Assembly: GCF_050870875.2 (NCBI RefSeq)
Contig: NZ_CP194041.2
Span: 4,836,001 to 4,900,000 of the forward strand
DNA length: 64,000 bases
DNA from: Agarivorans sp050870875
GTDB lineage: Bacteria > Pseudomonadota > Gammaproteobacteria > Enterobacterales > Celerinatantimonadaceae
Reading direction: 5' to 3'
Below, piece by piece: positions 1-8,192 of the stretch. The notes under the pieces are model-generated. The model made no database searches and was not told the DNA's origin. It saw nothing but the letters and a program-made list of their open reading frames with translations. Position 1 is the stretch's first letter. Each line of letters opens with the position of its first letter. The translations under genes were made by a program, and so were the position numbers.

Positions 1-298
1 GAGCCGCACCGCCTACGGCGTTTGGCCAAGGTTCGAGTTGCACATGCAGCCATGCATCAACCACCGCAATAGGGTGGTCAATTACGGGCTTACTGCGCCA
101 TTCGGTGCCTAAGCGTTCAATTAGCAAATCTGGCAGCTCTATCCGCAAAATCGTGGCGCCAACAGGCAACAGCTGCTGAGCTGCATTTGCCTCAACACTC
201 ACCGGCTTATCGTTAATCTCGACATACTTAAACACCAAAATCATCGCCGCAACGGCAAAGATAATAATGTTATTCCAGCCTCGGCGGCTCATTTTCAT
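1..298 (-). CDS. Conserved hypothetical membrane-anchored protein (partial, runs off left edge)
   Basis: Open frame from an ATG at 298 to the window edge with no stop (99 codons seen). The protein starts MKMSRRGW and then has one hydrophobic helix (about residues 8-24), so it is probably anchored in the inner membrane with its remainder in the periplasm. A GGGAG ribosome site sits about 6 bases before the ATG. It lies downstream of rpmG on the same strand but after a terminator, so it likely has its own promoter. I do not recognise a function. It is missed by simple ORF lists because it is truncated by the window. Confidence 0.6.
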   Translation of the reverse strand, partial: MKMSRRGWNNIIIFAVAAMILVFKYVEINDKPVSVEANAAQQLLPVGATILRIELPDLLIERLGTEWRSKPVIDHPIAVVDAWLHVQLEPWPNAVGGAA

Positions 299-382
299 CG
301 GATATCTCCCTTTTATCCATTCATCATAAGCGGGAAGTAATTCACGAGTAAACCCTCTGACTCATTCAGCGGGGCGAAAAAA

Positions 383-414
383 AGCCAAAAAAAAGCCCAG
401 CCTAAGCTGAGCTT
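383..414 (-). terminator. Rho-independent terminator of rpmB-rpmG
   Basis: On the minus strand a 9-bp stem AAGCTCAGC / GCTGGGCTT with a 4-base loop is followed by a run of eight T. It lies just after the rpmG stop codon. Confidence 0.85.
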
Positions 415-434
415 CTTTACATCAAAGCCAAAAT

Positions 435-602
435 CTATTTGATTTTGCCTTCTTTGTACATAACGTGCTTACGAACAACGGGATCAAATTTTTTGATTTC
501 CATTTTTTCAGGCATGTTACGTTTGTTCTTATCAGTGGTATAGAAGTGACCAGTGCCAGCTGATGAGTTCAAACGAATTTTCTCGCGAATACCTTTAGCC
601 AT
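435..602 (-). CDS. rpmG: 50S ribosomal protein L33
   Basis: A 55-residue protein beginning MAKGIREKIRL and ending YKEGKIK, the same length as E. coli L33. It is a small basic protein of the large ribosomal subunit near the E site. There are no CxxC pairs, so this is the zinc-independent (C-minus) form. It follows rpmB by 11 bases and shares its promoter, the usual arrangement. It is too short for ordinary ORF cut-offs. Confidence 0.95.
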   Translation of the reverse strand: MAKGIREKIRLNSSAGTGHFYTTDKNKRNMPEKMEIKKFDPVVRKHVMYKEGKIK

Positions 603-613
603 TTTTTAGTTCC

Positions 614-850
614 TTATACCTTCTCACCACGACCACGCATCTCGGCTAAAATAGCGTCGATACCTTTTTTGTCGATGATGCGCATACCTTTAGTCGATAC
701 ACGTAATTTAACAAAACGTTTTTCACTCTCTACCCAAAAACGGTGAGATTGAAGGTTAGGCAAAAAACGACGACGAGTGCGGTTTTTTGCGTGCGATACG
801 TTGTTACCAACAGCTGGCTTCTTACCAGTAACTTGGCATACTCTAGACAT
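614..850 (-). CDS. rpmB: 50S ribosomal protein L28
   Basis: A 78-residue protein starting MSRVCQVTGKKP and containing the family core SHAKNRTRRRFLPNL. L28 is a basic component of the 50S subunit. A longer in-frame ORF opens at 895, but the ATG at 850 gives exactly the family length and the conserved N-terminus. First gene of the rpmB-rpmG unit, with a good sigma-70-type promoter about 90 bases upstream. Confidence 0.95.
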   Translation of the reverse strand: MSRVCQVTGKKPAVGNNVSHAKNRTRRRFLPNLQSHRFWVESEKRFVKLRVSTKGMRIIDKKGIDAILAEMRGRGEKV

Positions 851-936
851 GTCAGTCTTCTCCAAATAAATACTTCTGCTCGAGCATCTGTTCATGCCCC
901 GTTAGGCCGTCGCCCGGGACGACAGAAAGGCCGCAT

Positions 937-965
937 TTTATACAGGAAATAGAACCCTAGATCAA
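937..965 (-). promoter_or_regulatory. Sigma-70-type promoter of rpmB-rpmG
   Basis: Minus strand: -35 TTGATC (960-965), 17-bp spacer, -10 TATAAA (937-942), followed by a GC-rich stretch (ATGCGGCC) typical of stringently controlled ribosomal promoters. It lies upstream of rpmB at the expected distance. Confidence 0.7.
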
Positions 966-983
966 CTAAAAATTGAACAAAGA

Positions 984-1658
984 TCAGATCCAACCTCGCT
1001 CGGCGAAAGACATTGTCTCTCCACAGCCGACAACAACATGGTCTAAAACTCGCACATCAATCAGTGCTAAGGCCTTGATTAATTTAGTAGTAATTTGCCT
1101 ATCGGCCAAACTTGGTTCGGCCACACCCGAAGGATGGTTATGGGCAAATATTACCGCAGCGGCATTTTTTTCTAATACACGCTGTACCACTACCCGTGGA
1201 TAAACACTGGCAGCATCAATCGTTCCGAAAAATAACGGCGCGAATTGTAACACTCGATGCTGATTATCCAATAGCAATATTGCAAATACTTCACGTTGTT
1301 GGTGAGATAATTCCATAGAAAGGTAATTTTTGGCCGATTCAGCGCTATCCAGCACACTTTTTTCACTGATCTCAGCCAACAAATAACGACGGCTCATTTC
1401 AATTGTTGCACGTAATTGTGCATATTTTGCGCTTCCCATGCCTCGCTCGGCACAAAAAGTTGCCTGATCCGCCGACAAAATCGCCCGTAACGAACCAAAT
1501 TGTTGGAGTAAATGCTGCGCTAAACTCACCGCATCCATTCCAGCGCAACCAATCCGCAAAAAAATGGCTAATAACTCTGCGTCACTTAAACTCGCTGCGC
1601 CTTGCGCCAATAATTTTTCTCTAGGCCGCTGCTCGGCAGGCCAATCAGATATAGCCAT
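984..1658 (-). CDS. radC: RadC/YicR family JAB-domain protein
   Basis: A 224-residue protein of the RadC (YicR) family. The N-terminal half (about 1-90) carries a helix-hairpin-helix-like region. The C-terminal half is a JAB/MPN metalloprotease-like domain with the metal motif HNHPSG (H173, H175) and a downstream D186. The biochemical role is unsettled; the old link to DNA repair in E. coli was withdrawn. It sits between rpmB and coaBC, divergent from coaBC, as in E. coli. A second, shorter RadC-like protein lies in the island at 13879-14352. Confidence 0.93.
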   Translation of the reverse strand: MAISDWPAEQRPREKLLAQGAASLSDAELLAIFLRIGCAGMDAVSLAQHLLQQFGSLRAILSADQATFCAERGMGSAKYAQLRATIEMSRRYLLAEISEKSVLDSAESAKNYLSMELSHQQREVFAILLLDNQHRVLQFAPLFFGTIDAASVYPRVVVQRVLEKNAAAVIFAHNHPSGVAEPSLADRQITTKLIKALALIDVRVLDHVVVGCGETMSFAERGWI

Positions 1659-1783
1659 TATTTTAATTACAAAAAAGTCAATATAATAAAGGTAGCCGAA
1701 TCTGCAGTCTTGTCTATGCGGAGAACTTAAGTTTTATGGTAGGCTTGCCGATACTAGACGGTGATTATTATTTCGGTATCAGC

Positions 1784-3001
1784 ATGTTAACGGGAAAGAA
1801 AATTCTGCTCGCAATCTCTGGTGGGATTGCAGCCTATAAAATACCAGAGTTGGTGCGGCGCTTAAAAGACCAAGGCGCGCAAGTCAAAGTAGTGATGACC
1901 GAACACGCCACCCACTTTATCACTCCCTTAACTTTGCAAGCTGTCTCTGGCGAAGCGGTCGGCCTTAAAGTGGTTGACCCAAGTCAAGAAGGCTCTATGG
2001 GCCACATTGCCTACGCCAAGTGGCCGGATTTAGTATTGGTGGCCCCCGGCACAGCCAATGTGATTGCAAAGTTTTGCCATGGCATCGCCGATGATTTGGT
2101 GAGTACCTTATTACAAGCCACCAGCGCACCAGTCGCCCTCGCGCCAGCCATGAATCAACAAATGTATCTCGCAGCGGCCACTCAAGCAAACCTAGCGGTC
2201 CTTCGGCAACGCGGCGTCCCTATCTGGGGGCCTGCTCAAGGCGAACAAGCCTGTGGCGATGTAGGGCCAGGCAGAATGCTTGAACCAGCTCAACTGCTAA
2301 CACATATTCAGCAACATTTCGCGGCCTTAGACCAGCCGCAAAGTTTAGCTGGGCGAAGAGTTGTGATTACCGCCGGGCCAACCCGTGAGGCCATTGATCC
2401 GGTGCGTTATATCAGTAATCATAGCTCAGGAAAAATGGGCTTTGCTTTAGCGCGAGCCGCTCAACAACTAGGTGCCGAAGTCAGCTTGATCGCCGGGCCA
2501 GTCAACTTAGCCACCCCAGCAGGGGTACGCAAAGTCGCCGTAGAAAGCGCTCAGCAAATGCTCGAAGCGGCCTTAGCTGAGACCGCGAGCAGCGACATCT
2601 TCATCGCTTGCGCAGCAGTCGCTGATTATCGAGTGGCTACCGTTGCCGAACAAAAGATCAAAAAAACTGACGACCAACAACTGCAGCTACAGCTGGTTAA
2701 AAATCCAGACATTGTGGCCACCATCGCCGGCCAAAAAGAGAAGCCGTTTACGGTAGGCTTCGCCGCCGAAACCCAAGATGTCGCCAGTTACGCTAAAGAC
2801 AAATTAAAGCGCAAAAACTTAGATATGATTGCGGCCAACGACGTATCTAATCCCGAACAGGGCTTTAATAGTGAACAGAATGCCTTAACGGTATTTTGGC
2901 CAAATGGACAACAGCAATTAGACCTCGCTGACAAGACCTTATTGGCCGAACAACTACTCGCGTTGATCGCCGAGCACTACTCTTTACAACAAATAAAATA
3001 A
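1784..3001 (+). CDS. coaBC: Bifunctional phosphopantothenoylcysteine decarboxylase / phosphopantothenate-cysteine ligase
   Basis: CoA biosynthesis: joins 4'-phosphopantothenate to cysteine (CTP-dependent, CoaB half) and decarboxylates the product (FMN-dependent, CoaC half). The N-terminal flavoprotein domain shows SGGIAAYK and the active-site PAMNQQMY segment; the CoaB domain begins near VVITAGPTRE and has KNPDIV. The chosen start MLTGKKILL gives 405 residues, matching E. coli Dfp (406). An ATG at 1736 would add 16 unconserved residues, although a GGAG lies before it, so the start is not certain. dut follows after 5 bases. Confidence 0.93.
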   Translation: MLTGKKILLAISGGIAAYKIPELVRRLKDQGAQVKVVMTEHATHFITPLTLQAVSGEAVGLKVVDPSQEGSMGHIAYAKWPDLVLVAPGTANVIAKFCHGIADDLVSTLLQATSAPVALAPAMNQQMYLAAATQANLAVLRQRGVPIWGPAQGEQACGDVGPGRMLEPAQLLTHIQQHFAALDQPQSLAGRRVVITAGPTREAIDPVRYISNHSSGKMGFALARAAQQLGAEVSLIAGPVNLATPAGVRKVAVESAQQMLEAALAETASSDIFIACAAVADYRVATVAEQKIKKTDDQQLQLQLVKNPDIVATIAGQKEKPFTVGFAAETQDVASYAKDKLKRKNLDMIAANDVSNPEQGFNSEQNALTVFWPNGQQQLDLADKTLLAEQLLALIAEHYSLQQIK

Positions 3002-3006
3002 TAAGC

Positions 3007-3462
3007 ATGAAACAAATAGCACTTAAAATACTAGACCCTCGAATTGGCAGTACGTTTCCGCTGCCTGAATACGCGACTCCCGGCTCGGCAGGCATGGATC
3101 TGCGGGCCTGTCTGGATCAAGCCCTAGAACTAGCCCCTGGTCAAACAGAGCTAATTCCTACTGGTTTGGCAATTCATATTGCCGATCCCGGCTTAGCGGC
3201 CACCATCTTGCCACGTTCCGGCTTAGGCCATAAACACGGCATCGTCTTAGGCAATCTGGTGGGTTTAATCGACTCCGATTACCAAGGGCAGTTGATGGTG
3301 TCTTGCTGGAATCGCGGACAAAGCACTTTCACCATCGAACCCGGTGAGCGGATCGCCCAGCTGGTCTTTGTCCCCGTGGTGCAAGCCAGCTTCGAGATTG
3401 TGGAAGACTTCGATGCAAGCCAACGCGGAGAAGGTGGGTTTGGCCATTCAGGTAAACATTAA
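3007..3462 (+). CDS. dut: Deoxyuridine 5'-triphosphate nucleotidohydrolase
   Basis: Homotrimeric dUTPase of 151 residues; hydrolyses dUTP to dUMP and PPi, keeping uracil out of DNA. All five family motifs are visible in order: PGSAGMDL, PRSGL, GLIDSDYQG, PGERIAQLV and the glycine-rich RGEGGFGHSG tail that closes over the nucleotide. It lies 5 bases after coaBC, so the two are translated from one message. The order coaBC-dut-slmA is the ancestral one. Confidence 0.96.
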   Translation: MKQIALKILDPRIGSTFPLPEYATPGSAGMDLRACLDQALELAPGQTELIPTGLAIHIADPGLAATILPRSGLGHKHGIVLGNLVGLIDSDYQGQLMVSCWNRGQSTFTIEPGERIAQLVFVPVVQASFEIVEDFDASQRGEGGFGHSGKH

Positions 3463-3512
3463 ATTGGTTCAGATGCAGTACGCTAATAAATAATAAAAGG
3501 ATAATTATAACA

Positions 3513-4106
3513 ATGGCGGGAAAACCAAAAAGCAATCGCCGCGAACAGATCCTCCAAGCCTTGGCAAGAATGTTAGAGACCAGCCATGGCCAACGGATTA
3601 CCACCGCGAATTTAGCCAAAGAAGTCGGTGTTTCAGAAGCCGCACTCTATCGACACTTTCCAAGCAAAGCACGCATGTTTGAAGGTTTGATAGAATTTAT
3701 TGAAGAAACCTTATTGTCTCGGATCAATCTGATTCAAGAAGAGCAAAAAGATACCCTAAATCGCTGTCAGCACATCCTGATGCTACTGCTGGGGTTTGCT
3801 GAACGTAACCCCGGTTTAAGCCGCATTCTTACTGGTGATGCCTTACAGGGCGAACACGAGCGTTTACGTGCCCGAGTGAGTGTGCTGTTTGACAAAATAG
3901 AAGTTCAGCTGAAGCAAGTGCTACGAGAGCGGCGACTGCGAGAAGGACAGGGCTTCTTAATTGAAGAAAACAGCCTTGCCACCTTACTCCTCGCCTATAG
4001 CGAAGGGCGCATTAGCCAATATGTACGTAGTGAATTTAAACTCGCCCCCACCGAACAATTTGACATCCACTGGGGCTTTCTAAAGCAACAACTGATGCGC
4101 GCTTAG
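3513..4106 (+). CDS. slmA: Nucleoid occlusion factor SlmA (TetR family)
   Basis: A 197-residue TetR-family DNA-binding protein. The N-terminal helix-turn-helix (about 28-50) has the family signature GVSEAALYRHFPSKARMFEG. SlmA binds sites spread over the chromosome and antagonises FtsZ assembly over the nucleoid. Length and position directly downstream of dut match E. coli slmA (ttk). It is probably cotranscribed with coaBC-dut; the 50-base gap shows no terminator. Confidence 0.94.
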   Translation: MAGKPKSNRREQILQALARMLETSHGQRITTANLAKEVGVSEAALYRHFPSKARMFEGLIEFIEETLLSRINLIQEEQKDTLNRCQHILMLLLGFAERNPGLSRILTGDALQGEHERLRARVSVLFDKIEVQLKQVLRERRLREGQGFLIEENSLATLLLAYSEGRISQYVRSEFKLAPTEQFDIHWGFLKQQLMRA

Positions 4107-4400
4107 ATCTTTAATTCCCAGATGAAGCCGACAAATTTTCGCGAGAAGTGAGGGTCTGCCCAAACTCTCGCTCGGCTTTCATACACCGCGCGCTCACCAT
4201 AAATTAACTCCCCACCATCAAACTAGACAAGTGGCTTTGCAGACTGCAGCAACGCGCTACGAAGCAAAGTGCTTAGCAGCGGATTTCAATCCGGGCAAAA
4301 ACCTGCAGCACTTCGTAAAAACTAAACGAAACATAATCTTGTTTGTCATGAAAAAACTGCTAAATTTGTAACAACTTTAATTCATCACGGGTCTCAACAC

Positions 4401-5231
4401 ATGGATGTACTTCATCAAGGAACCAATTGGTTCGAAAACAACCAAGAAATGCTAGTTCAATACGCCATCAATATTGCTGCGGCAATCATTATTCTGATTG
4501 TGGGTATGTTGGTCGCGCGAATTCTCGCGGCAAGCATCGAGAAACTAATGAATGCACGCAAATTAGATAACACCATCAGCCACTTTGTCGGCTCCATGGT
4601 GAAATACACCATTATCGCCTTTGTGATTATTGCTGCACTGTCACGCATTGGCATTCAAACAGCCTCGTTTGTCGCGATTATCGGTGCCGCAGGCTTAGCA
4701 GTTGGTTTAGCGCTACAAGGTTCACTCTCTAACTTTGCGGCAGGCGTACTGATTATTGGTTTTCGCCCATTCAAAGCCGGTGACTTCGTAGAAATTGCAG
4801 GTACTGCTGGCTCGGTAGCCTCGGTGCAAATTTTTACCACGGTATTAAAAACCCCAGACAACAAACAAATTGTGGTGCCTAACTCGGCAGTTTTAGGCGG
4901 CAATATTGTTAACTACTCGACTCACCCAACGCGTCGTGTCGACTTGGTGGTTGGCGTCAGCTACGCAGCCGACTTGGCCAAAACCAAACAAGTATTGCGC
5001 GCCGTATGTGAAGCCGATAGCCGGGTATTGAAAGATCCTGATATTACCGTTGCGGTATTAGAGCTGGCAGACAGCTCGGTGAACTTTGTGGTTCGCCCTT
5101 GGGTAAATTCTGCAGATTACTGGCCAGCACGTTTCGACTTGATGGAAAACATCAAGAATGCCCTAGACGAAGCGGGTATCGAAATTCCATTCCCACAAAT
5201 GGATGTGCACTTAGAAAAAGTCGCCAGCTAA
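4401..5231 (+). CDS. mscS: Small-conductance mechanosensitive channel MscS
   Basis: A 276-residue MscS-type channel that opens on membrane tension during hypo-osmotic shock. It has three N-terminal membrane helices (about 20-110). The third is the Gly/Ala-rich pore helix (AAGLAVGLALQGSLSN), followed by the beta domain (FRPFKAGDFVEI) and the C-terminal alpha/beta vestibule ending IEIPFPQMDVH. Length is close to E. coli MscS (286). The 294 bases upstream hold no other gene; a strong terminator follows. A second, more divergent MscS homologue is at 44926-45762. Confidence 0.92.
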   Translation: MDVLHQGTNWFENNQEMLVQYAINIAAAIIILIVGMLVARILAASIEKLMNARKLDNTISHFVGSMVKYTIIAFVIIAALSRIGIQTASFVAIIGAAGLAVGLALQGSLSNFAAGVLIIGFRPFKAGDFVEIAGTAGSVASVQIFTTVLKTPDNKQIVVPNSAVLGGNIVNYSTHPTRRVDLVVGVSYAADLAKTKQVLRAVCEADSRVLKDPDITVAVLELADSSVNFVVRPWVNSADYWPARFDLMENIKNALDEAGIEIPFPQMDVHLEKVAS

Positions 5232-5251
5232 ATTCGGCTTCTTAAAACAAC

Positions 5252-5283
5252 AAAAGCACAGCCACTAGGCTGTGCTTTTTTAT
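5252..5283 (+). terminator. Rho-independent terminator after mscS
   Basis: Perfect 12-bp stem AAAAGCACAGCC / GGCTGTGCTTTT with loop ACTA and a T run. The A-rich left arm means it may also serve the convergent gene at 5295. Confidence 0.9.
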
Positions 5284-5294
5284 TGAATAGCAAT

Positions 5295-5750
5295 TTAAAT
5301 ATCATCCAAACGATGAGTGGCATGCACCATTTGTTGCTGACGCTTCTCTTGATGCTCGATCAAGTTGGCTAAAAATTGCTGCTCTGCCAGCATGCTAAAA
5401 CCATCCTTCGCCTGCCTGAGCAAGTCTAAAGACTGCTCACTTAAATCCAAGGCCAGACTCATCACATCATCACTGCTCATGTTCGCAGGCAAGCTCACCT
5501 TGGCCATTTTATCCACCAAGTCGTGCTCGGCTCGAATATCGGTCCAGGTATCTAATAACTCAGGTTTCGCCTGACTAATAAAATCTTTTACATGAGCGGT
5601 ATTTTCTTTTTCTTGATGTTGTAAATAATTTAACAGCATTCTCACGCGTTCCGCATCCGCATTCATTTCTAAGCGTCGATAAACCACCCGCATCTCTTCT
5701 CGACAATTCACAAAATGTTCGAGCAATAGTCTTAACTGATTAAATCGCAT
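5295..5750 (-). CDS. Hypothetical helical protein (ferritin-like bundle?)
   Basis: A 151-residue, nearly all-helical acidic protein. The chosen ATG at 5750 has a GGGAG site about 9 bases upstream; a GTG at 5765 would overlap that site. Charged heptad-like stretches with E..H spacing (LEHF, QHQEKENTAH, EHQEKRQQQMVHATH) resemble a four-helix or ferritin-like bundle, but no complete di-iron motif pair can be shown by eye. It is convergent with mscS and has its own promoter region. Function unknown; small stress or ferritin-like protein is a guess only. Confidence 0.6.
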   Translation of the reverse strand: MRFNQLRLLLEHFVNCREEMRVVYRRLEMNADAERVRMLLNYLQHQEKENTAHVKDFISQAKPELLDTWTDIRAEHDLVDKMAKVSLPANMSSDDVMSLALDLSEQSLDLLRQAKDGFSMLAEQQFLANLIEHQEKRQQQMVHATHRLDDI

Positions 5751-5959
5751 GATGAGCACTCCCACTAATCGTCTCTCTCTTTATAGTAGAGTGTGCCTAA
5801 AAAATCTGCTTTGGCTAAGCGATTATGGCTTGATGTATATCAACTTCATTGAAGCACTTCACTTTATCTTGTGAGTCACCAGCAATTTTTAACAGCGCTG
5901 AAACCGAGGCGAATGCTAAAATAGGCCTCATGATTCAAGGATTCATACTAGGTTATAAA

Positions 5960-6628
5960 ATGAAAAAACTGCTGATTTGGAGCGAGAAAAATAATTTTAT
6001 TTTTTTAACTCTGGCCTTGATTGGCTACATTTTTTTAGCCGCCTGTGTTGACCAATTTTGGCAAGGAGACGGCTTTAAGTTTCTGCAGGCCGCCATGGTG
6101 TTAGTGCTCGCCGCAGGCGTATGGCAAGCCAAGGGCAAAAAACTTTGGTTTGCCATCGGCTTAGGATTTTTACTCGCAACCACATTAATCGCCATTTTTA
6201 ATTTGTGGTTTGAAGCCGAAAGCTTAGCGGGTATCTATCTCGGCTTTGTATTTTGTTATCTAGTGATCAGCACTTGGACCGCACTTAAGCAGGTCTTATT
6301 CACGGGCGAAATCGACACCAATAAGCTGGTAGGCGCTATCTGTATTTTCCTGCTGGTCGGTTTAGGCTGGGCCCACCTCTATACCATCTTAAACAGCTAC
6401 CTCCCCGAAGCCTTTAGCGGCGTTTCCGCAGAGCATTGGAGCAGCCAGATAAACGCTTTCATCTACTTCAGCTTTGTCACGCTCACCACTTTGGGCTACG
6501 GCGAGATCACCCCCAAGGTGCCAATTACTCGCTTCTTTACCTTCAGCGAAGCCATTTTCGGGGTATTTTATATGGCAATATTAGTGGCAAGCCTAGTGGG
6601 CGCTCGCATGTCTAAGCGCGAACGCTAA
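5960..6628 (+). CDS. Ion channel-like protein with K+ selectivity filter
   Basis: A 222-residue membrane protein with five or six hydrophobic segments. Its last pair frames a pore loop with the potassium selectivity signature TTLGYGEI (around residues 177-184), so it is an Ion_trans_2-type two-helix pore fused to extra N-terminal membrane helices. The start MKKLLIW is preceded by AGG at a suitable distance; an upstream in-frame ATG at 5849 would add a soluble unconserved stretch. No regulatory RCK domain is seen. It probably conducts K+, but gating is unknown. Convergent with pyrE. Confidence 0.75.
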   Translation: MKKLLIWSEKNNFIFLTLALIGYIFLAACVDQFWQGDGFKFLQAAMVLVLAAGVWQAKGKKLWFAIGLGFLLATTLIAIFNLWFEAESLAGIYLGFVFCYLVISTWTALKQVLFTGEIDTNKLVGAICIFLLVGLGWAHLYTILNSYLPEAFSGVSAEHWSSQINAFIYFSFVTLTTLGYGEITPKVPITRFFTFSEAIFGVFYMAILVASLVGARMSKRER

Positions 6629-6634
6629 GCAACA

Positions 6635-6663
6635 AAAAAGGCGACCCAATGGTCACCTTTTAT
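6635..6663. terminator. Bidirectional terminator between the channel gene and pyrE
   Basis: Stem AAAAGGCGACC / GGTCACCTTTT with one mismatch, loop CAAT, A run on the left and T run on the right, lying between two convergent genes. Confidence 0.75.
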
Positions 6664-6691
6664 TCAACTGAACGCGCAACAGTCCGCTTGC

Positions 6692-7336
6692 TTAAGCGAT
6701 CCCGTATTGCTCACGGTAAGCACTCACCGCCGCCAACGCAGTTTGATTATCGCCTTGCTCTTCTAAATAAGTGATTAAATCTGCCAGCTTAACAATAGAA
6801 ATCACCGTGGCATTGTAGTCACGCTCTACTTCTTGAATCGCCGACAACTCACCTTTACCTTTCTCTTGGCGATCCAGCGCAATTAGCACACCAGCTAACT
6901 CCGCATCATGGGCATTAATAATGTCCATCGACTCGCGAATCGCGGTGCCTGCGGTAATCACATCATCCACCAGCATCACCTTGCCTGCCAGCTCAGAGCC
7001 CACCAAGCTACCACCTTCACCGTGGGTTTTAGCTTCTTTACGGTTAAAGCAGTAAGGCACATCCTTTTGGTAATGCTCGTCTAAGGCCACCACGGTAGTG
7101 GTGGCAATGGGGATCCCCTTGTACGCAGGGCCAAACACTAAGTCGTACTCAATGTTTGAGTCTTGCAGCGCGGCGGCGTAAAACTTACCTAAACGGTTTA
7201 AATCACGGCCAGTATTAAACAAACCCGCGTTAAAAAAGTAAGGGCTGGTTCGGCCCGACTTTAAGGTAAATTCGCCAAACTTTAGTACGCCTTTGGCTAA
7301 AGCAAATTCAATAAACTCGCGTTGATAAGCTTTCAT
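6692..7336 (-). CDS. pyrE: Orotate phosphoribosyltransferase
   Basis: Pyrimidine biosynthesis: orotate + PRPP to OMP. A 214-residue protein starting MKAYQREFIEFA, very close to E. coli PyrE (213). The PRPP-binding loop VMLVDDVITAGTA is intact, as is the flexible catalytic loop around KEAKTHGEGG. The adjacent upstream ATG at 7339 would add one Met. It follows rph by 14 bases in an rph-pyrE operon as in enterics. Confidence 0.96.
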   Translation of the reverse strand: MKAYQREFIEFALAKGVLKFGEFTLKSGRTSPYFFNAGLFNTGRDLNRLGKFYAAALQDSNIEYDLVFGPAYKGIPIATTTVVALDEHYQKDVPYCFNRKEAKTHGEGGSLVGSELAGKVMLVDDVITAGTAIRESMDIINAHDAELAGVLIALDRQEKGKGELSAIQEVERDYNATVISIVKLADLITYLEEQGDNQTALAAVSAYREQYGIA

Positions 7337-7350
7337 CATTCTCTCTCAAA

Positions 7351-8067
7351 TTAACCCGCAAGGGCTTCACGTTGGGCCGCATTAATTTGGGCAATACCTT
7401 GTTTAGCAAAGGCCAGCATGTCTAATAGCTCTTGATGGCTAAATGGCGCGCCCTCGGCCGTGCCTTGCACTTCAATCATGTTGCCGTCTTCACACATCAC
7501 CACGTTCATGTCGGTCTCAGCAACGCTGTCTTCGGTGTACTCAAGGTCGCAGACAACCTCACCACCAACCACTCCCACCGAAACCGCAGCAATCAGCTGC
7601 TTCAATGGGCTAACTTTCAATTTTTTCTGCTCAATCATCCACCAGATGGCATCTTGTAGCGCCACGCAAGCACCGGTAATCGCCGCAGTACGGGTGCCAC
7701 CGTCGGCTTGAATCACATCACAATCCACCACAATGGTATATTCACCCAGCGCGCTCAAATCAACCGCAGCACGCAACGAGCGACCAATTAAACGTTGGAT
7801 TTCTTGAGTACGGCCACTCTGCTTGCCACGCGCCGCTTCACGACCCATACGGCTATGGGTAGAACGAGGTAACATGCCGTATTCCGCCGTAATCCAACCC
7901 TGGCCCTTACCTTTTAAAAAGCGTGGTACACCATCGTCTACCGAGGCAGTACATAATACTTTGGTATCGCCAAACTCAACCAATACCGATCCCTCGGCAT
8001 GAGCCGTATAGTTTCGAGTAATGGTGATTGGACGCATTTGTTCGACAGCTCTTCCGTTAGGACGCAT
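7351..8067 (-). CDS. rph: Ribonuclease PH
   Basis: A phosphorolytic 3'-5' exoribonuclease that trims tRNA 3' ends; 238 residues, the normal full length. It starts MRPNGR and contains the conserved CTASVDDGVPRF and phosphate-binding SGRTQEIQRLIGRSLR-type segment. The reading frame is intact, unlike the frameshifted rph of E. coli K-12, so polarity on pyrE is not expected. Divergent from yicC with a shared promoter region. Confidence 0.96.
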   Translation of the reverse strand: MRPNGRAVEQMRPITITRNYTAHAEGSVLVEFGDTKVLCTASVDDGVPRFLKGKGQGWITAEYGMLPRSTHSRMGREAARGKQSGRTQEIQRLIGRSLRAAVDLSALGEYTIVVDCDVIQADGGTRTAAITGACVALQDAIWWMIEQKKLKVSPLKQLIAAVSVGVVGGEVVCDLEYTEDSVAETDMNVVMCEDGNMIEVQGTAEGAPFSHQELLDMLAFAKQGIAQINAAQREALAG

Positions 8068-8098
8068 GCTAGTAACCTTTAATAGAAAATTCGCGGCT

Positions 8099-8164
8099 AT
8101 TATATAGGCTTTTGTCGCACTTGGTCACGCCCAGACTGACGAACCTGCGAATAGCCGCTATAAT
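8099..8164. promoter_or_regulatory. Divergent -10 elements of rph-pyrE and yicC
   Basis: A perfect TATAAT lies on the minus strand (8099-8104, for rph) and another on the plus strand (8159-8164, 29 bases before the yicC ATG). Neither has a good -35 hexamer, so the assignment rests on the -10 boxes and position. Confidence 0.45.
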
Positions 8165-8192
8165 CGAGCAAATTTTTTGAGGATATTCAACT

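Noticed and set aside
743..952. Plus-strand ORF over rpmB
   Set aside because: Shadow of the L28 gene; no protein-like pattern.
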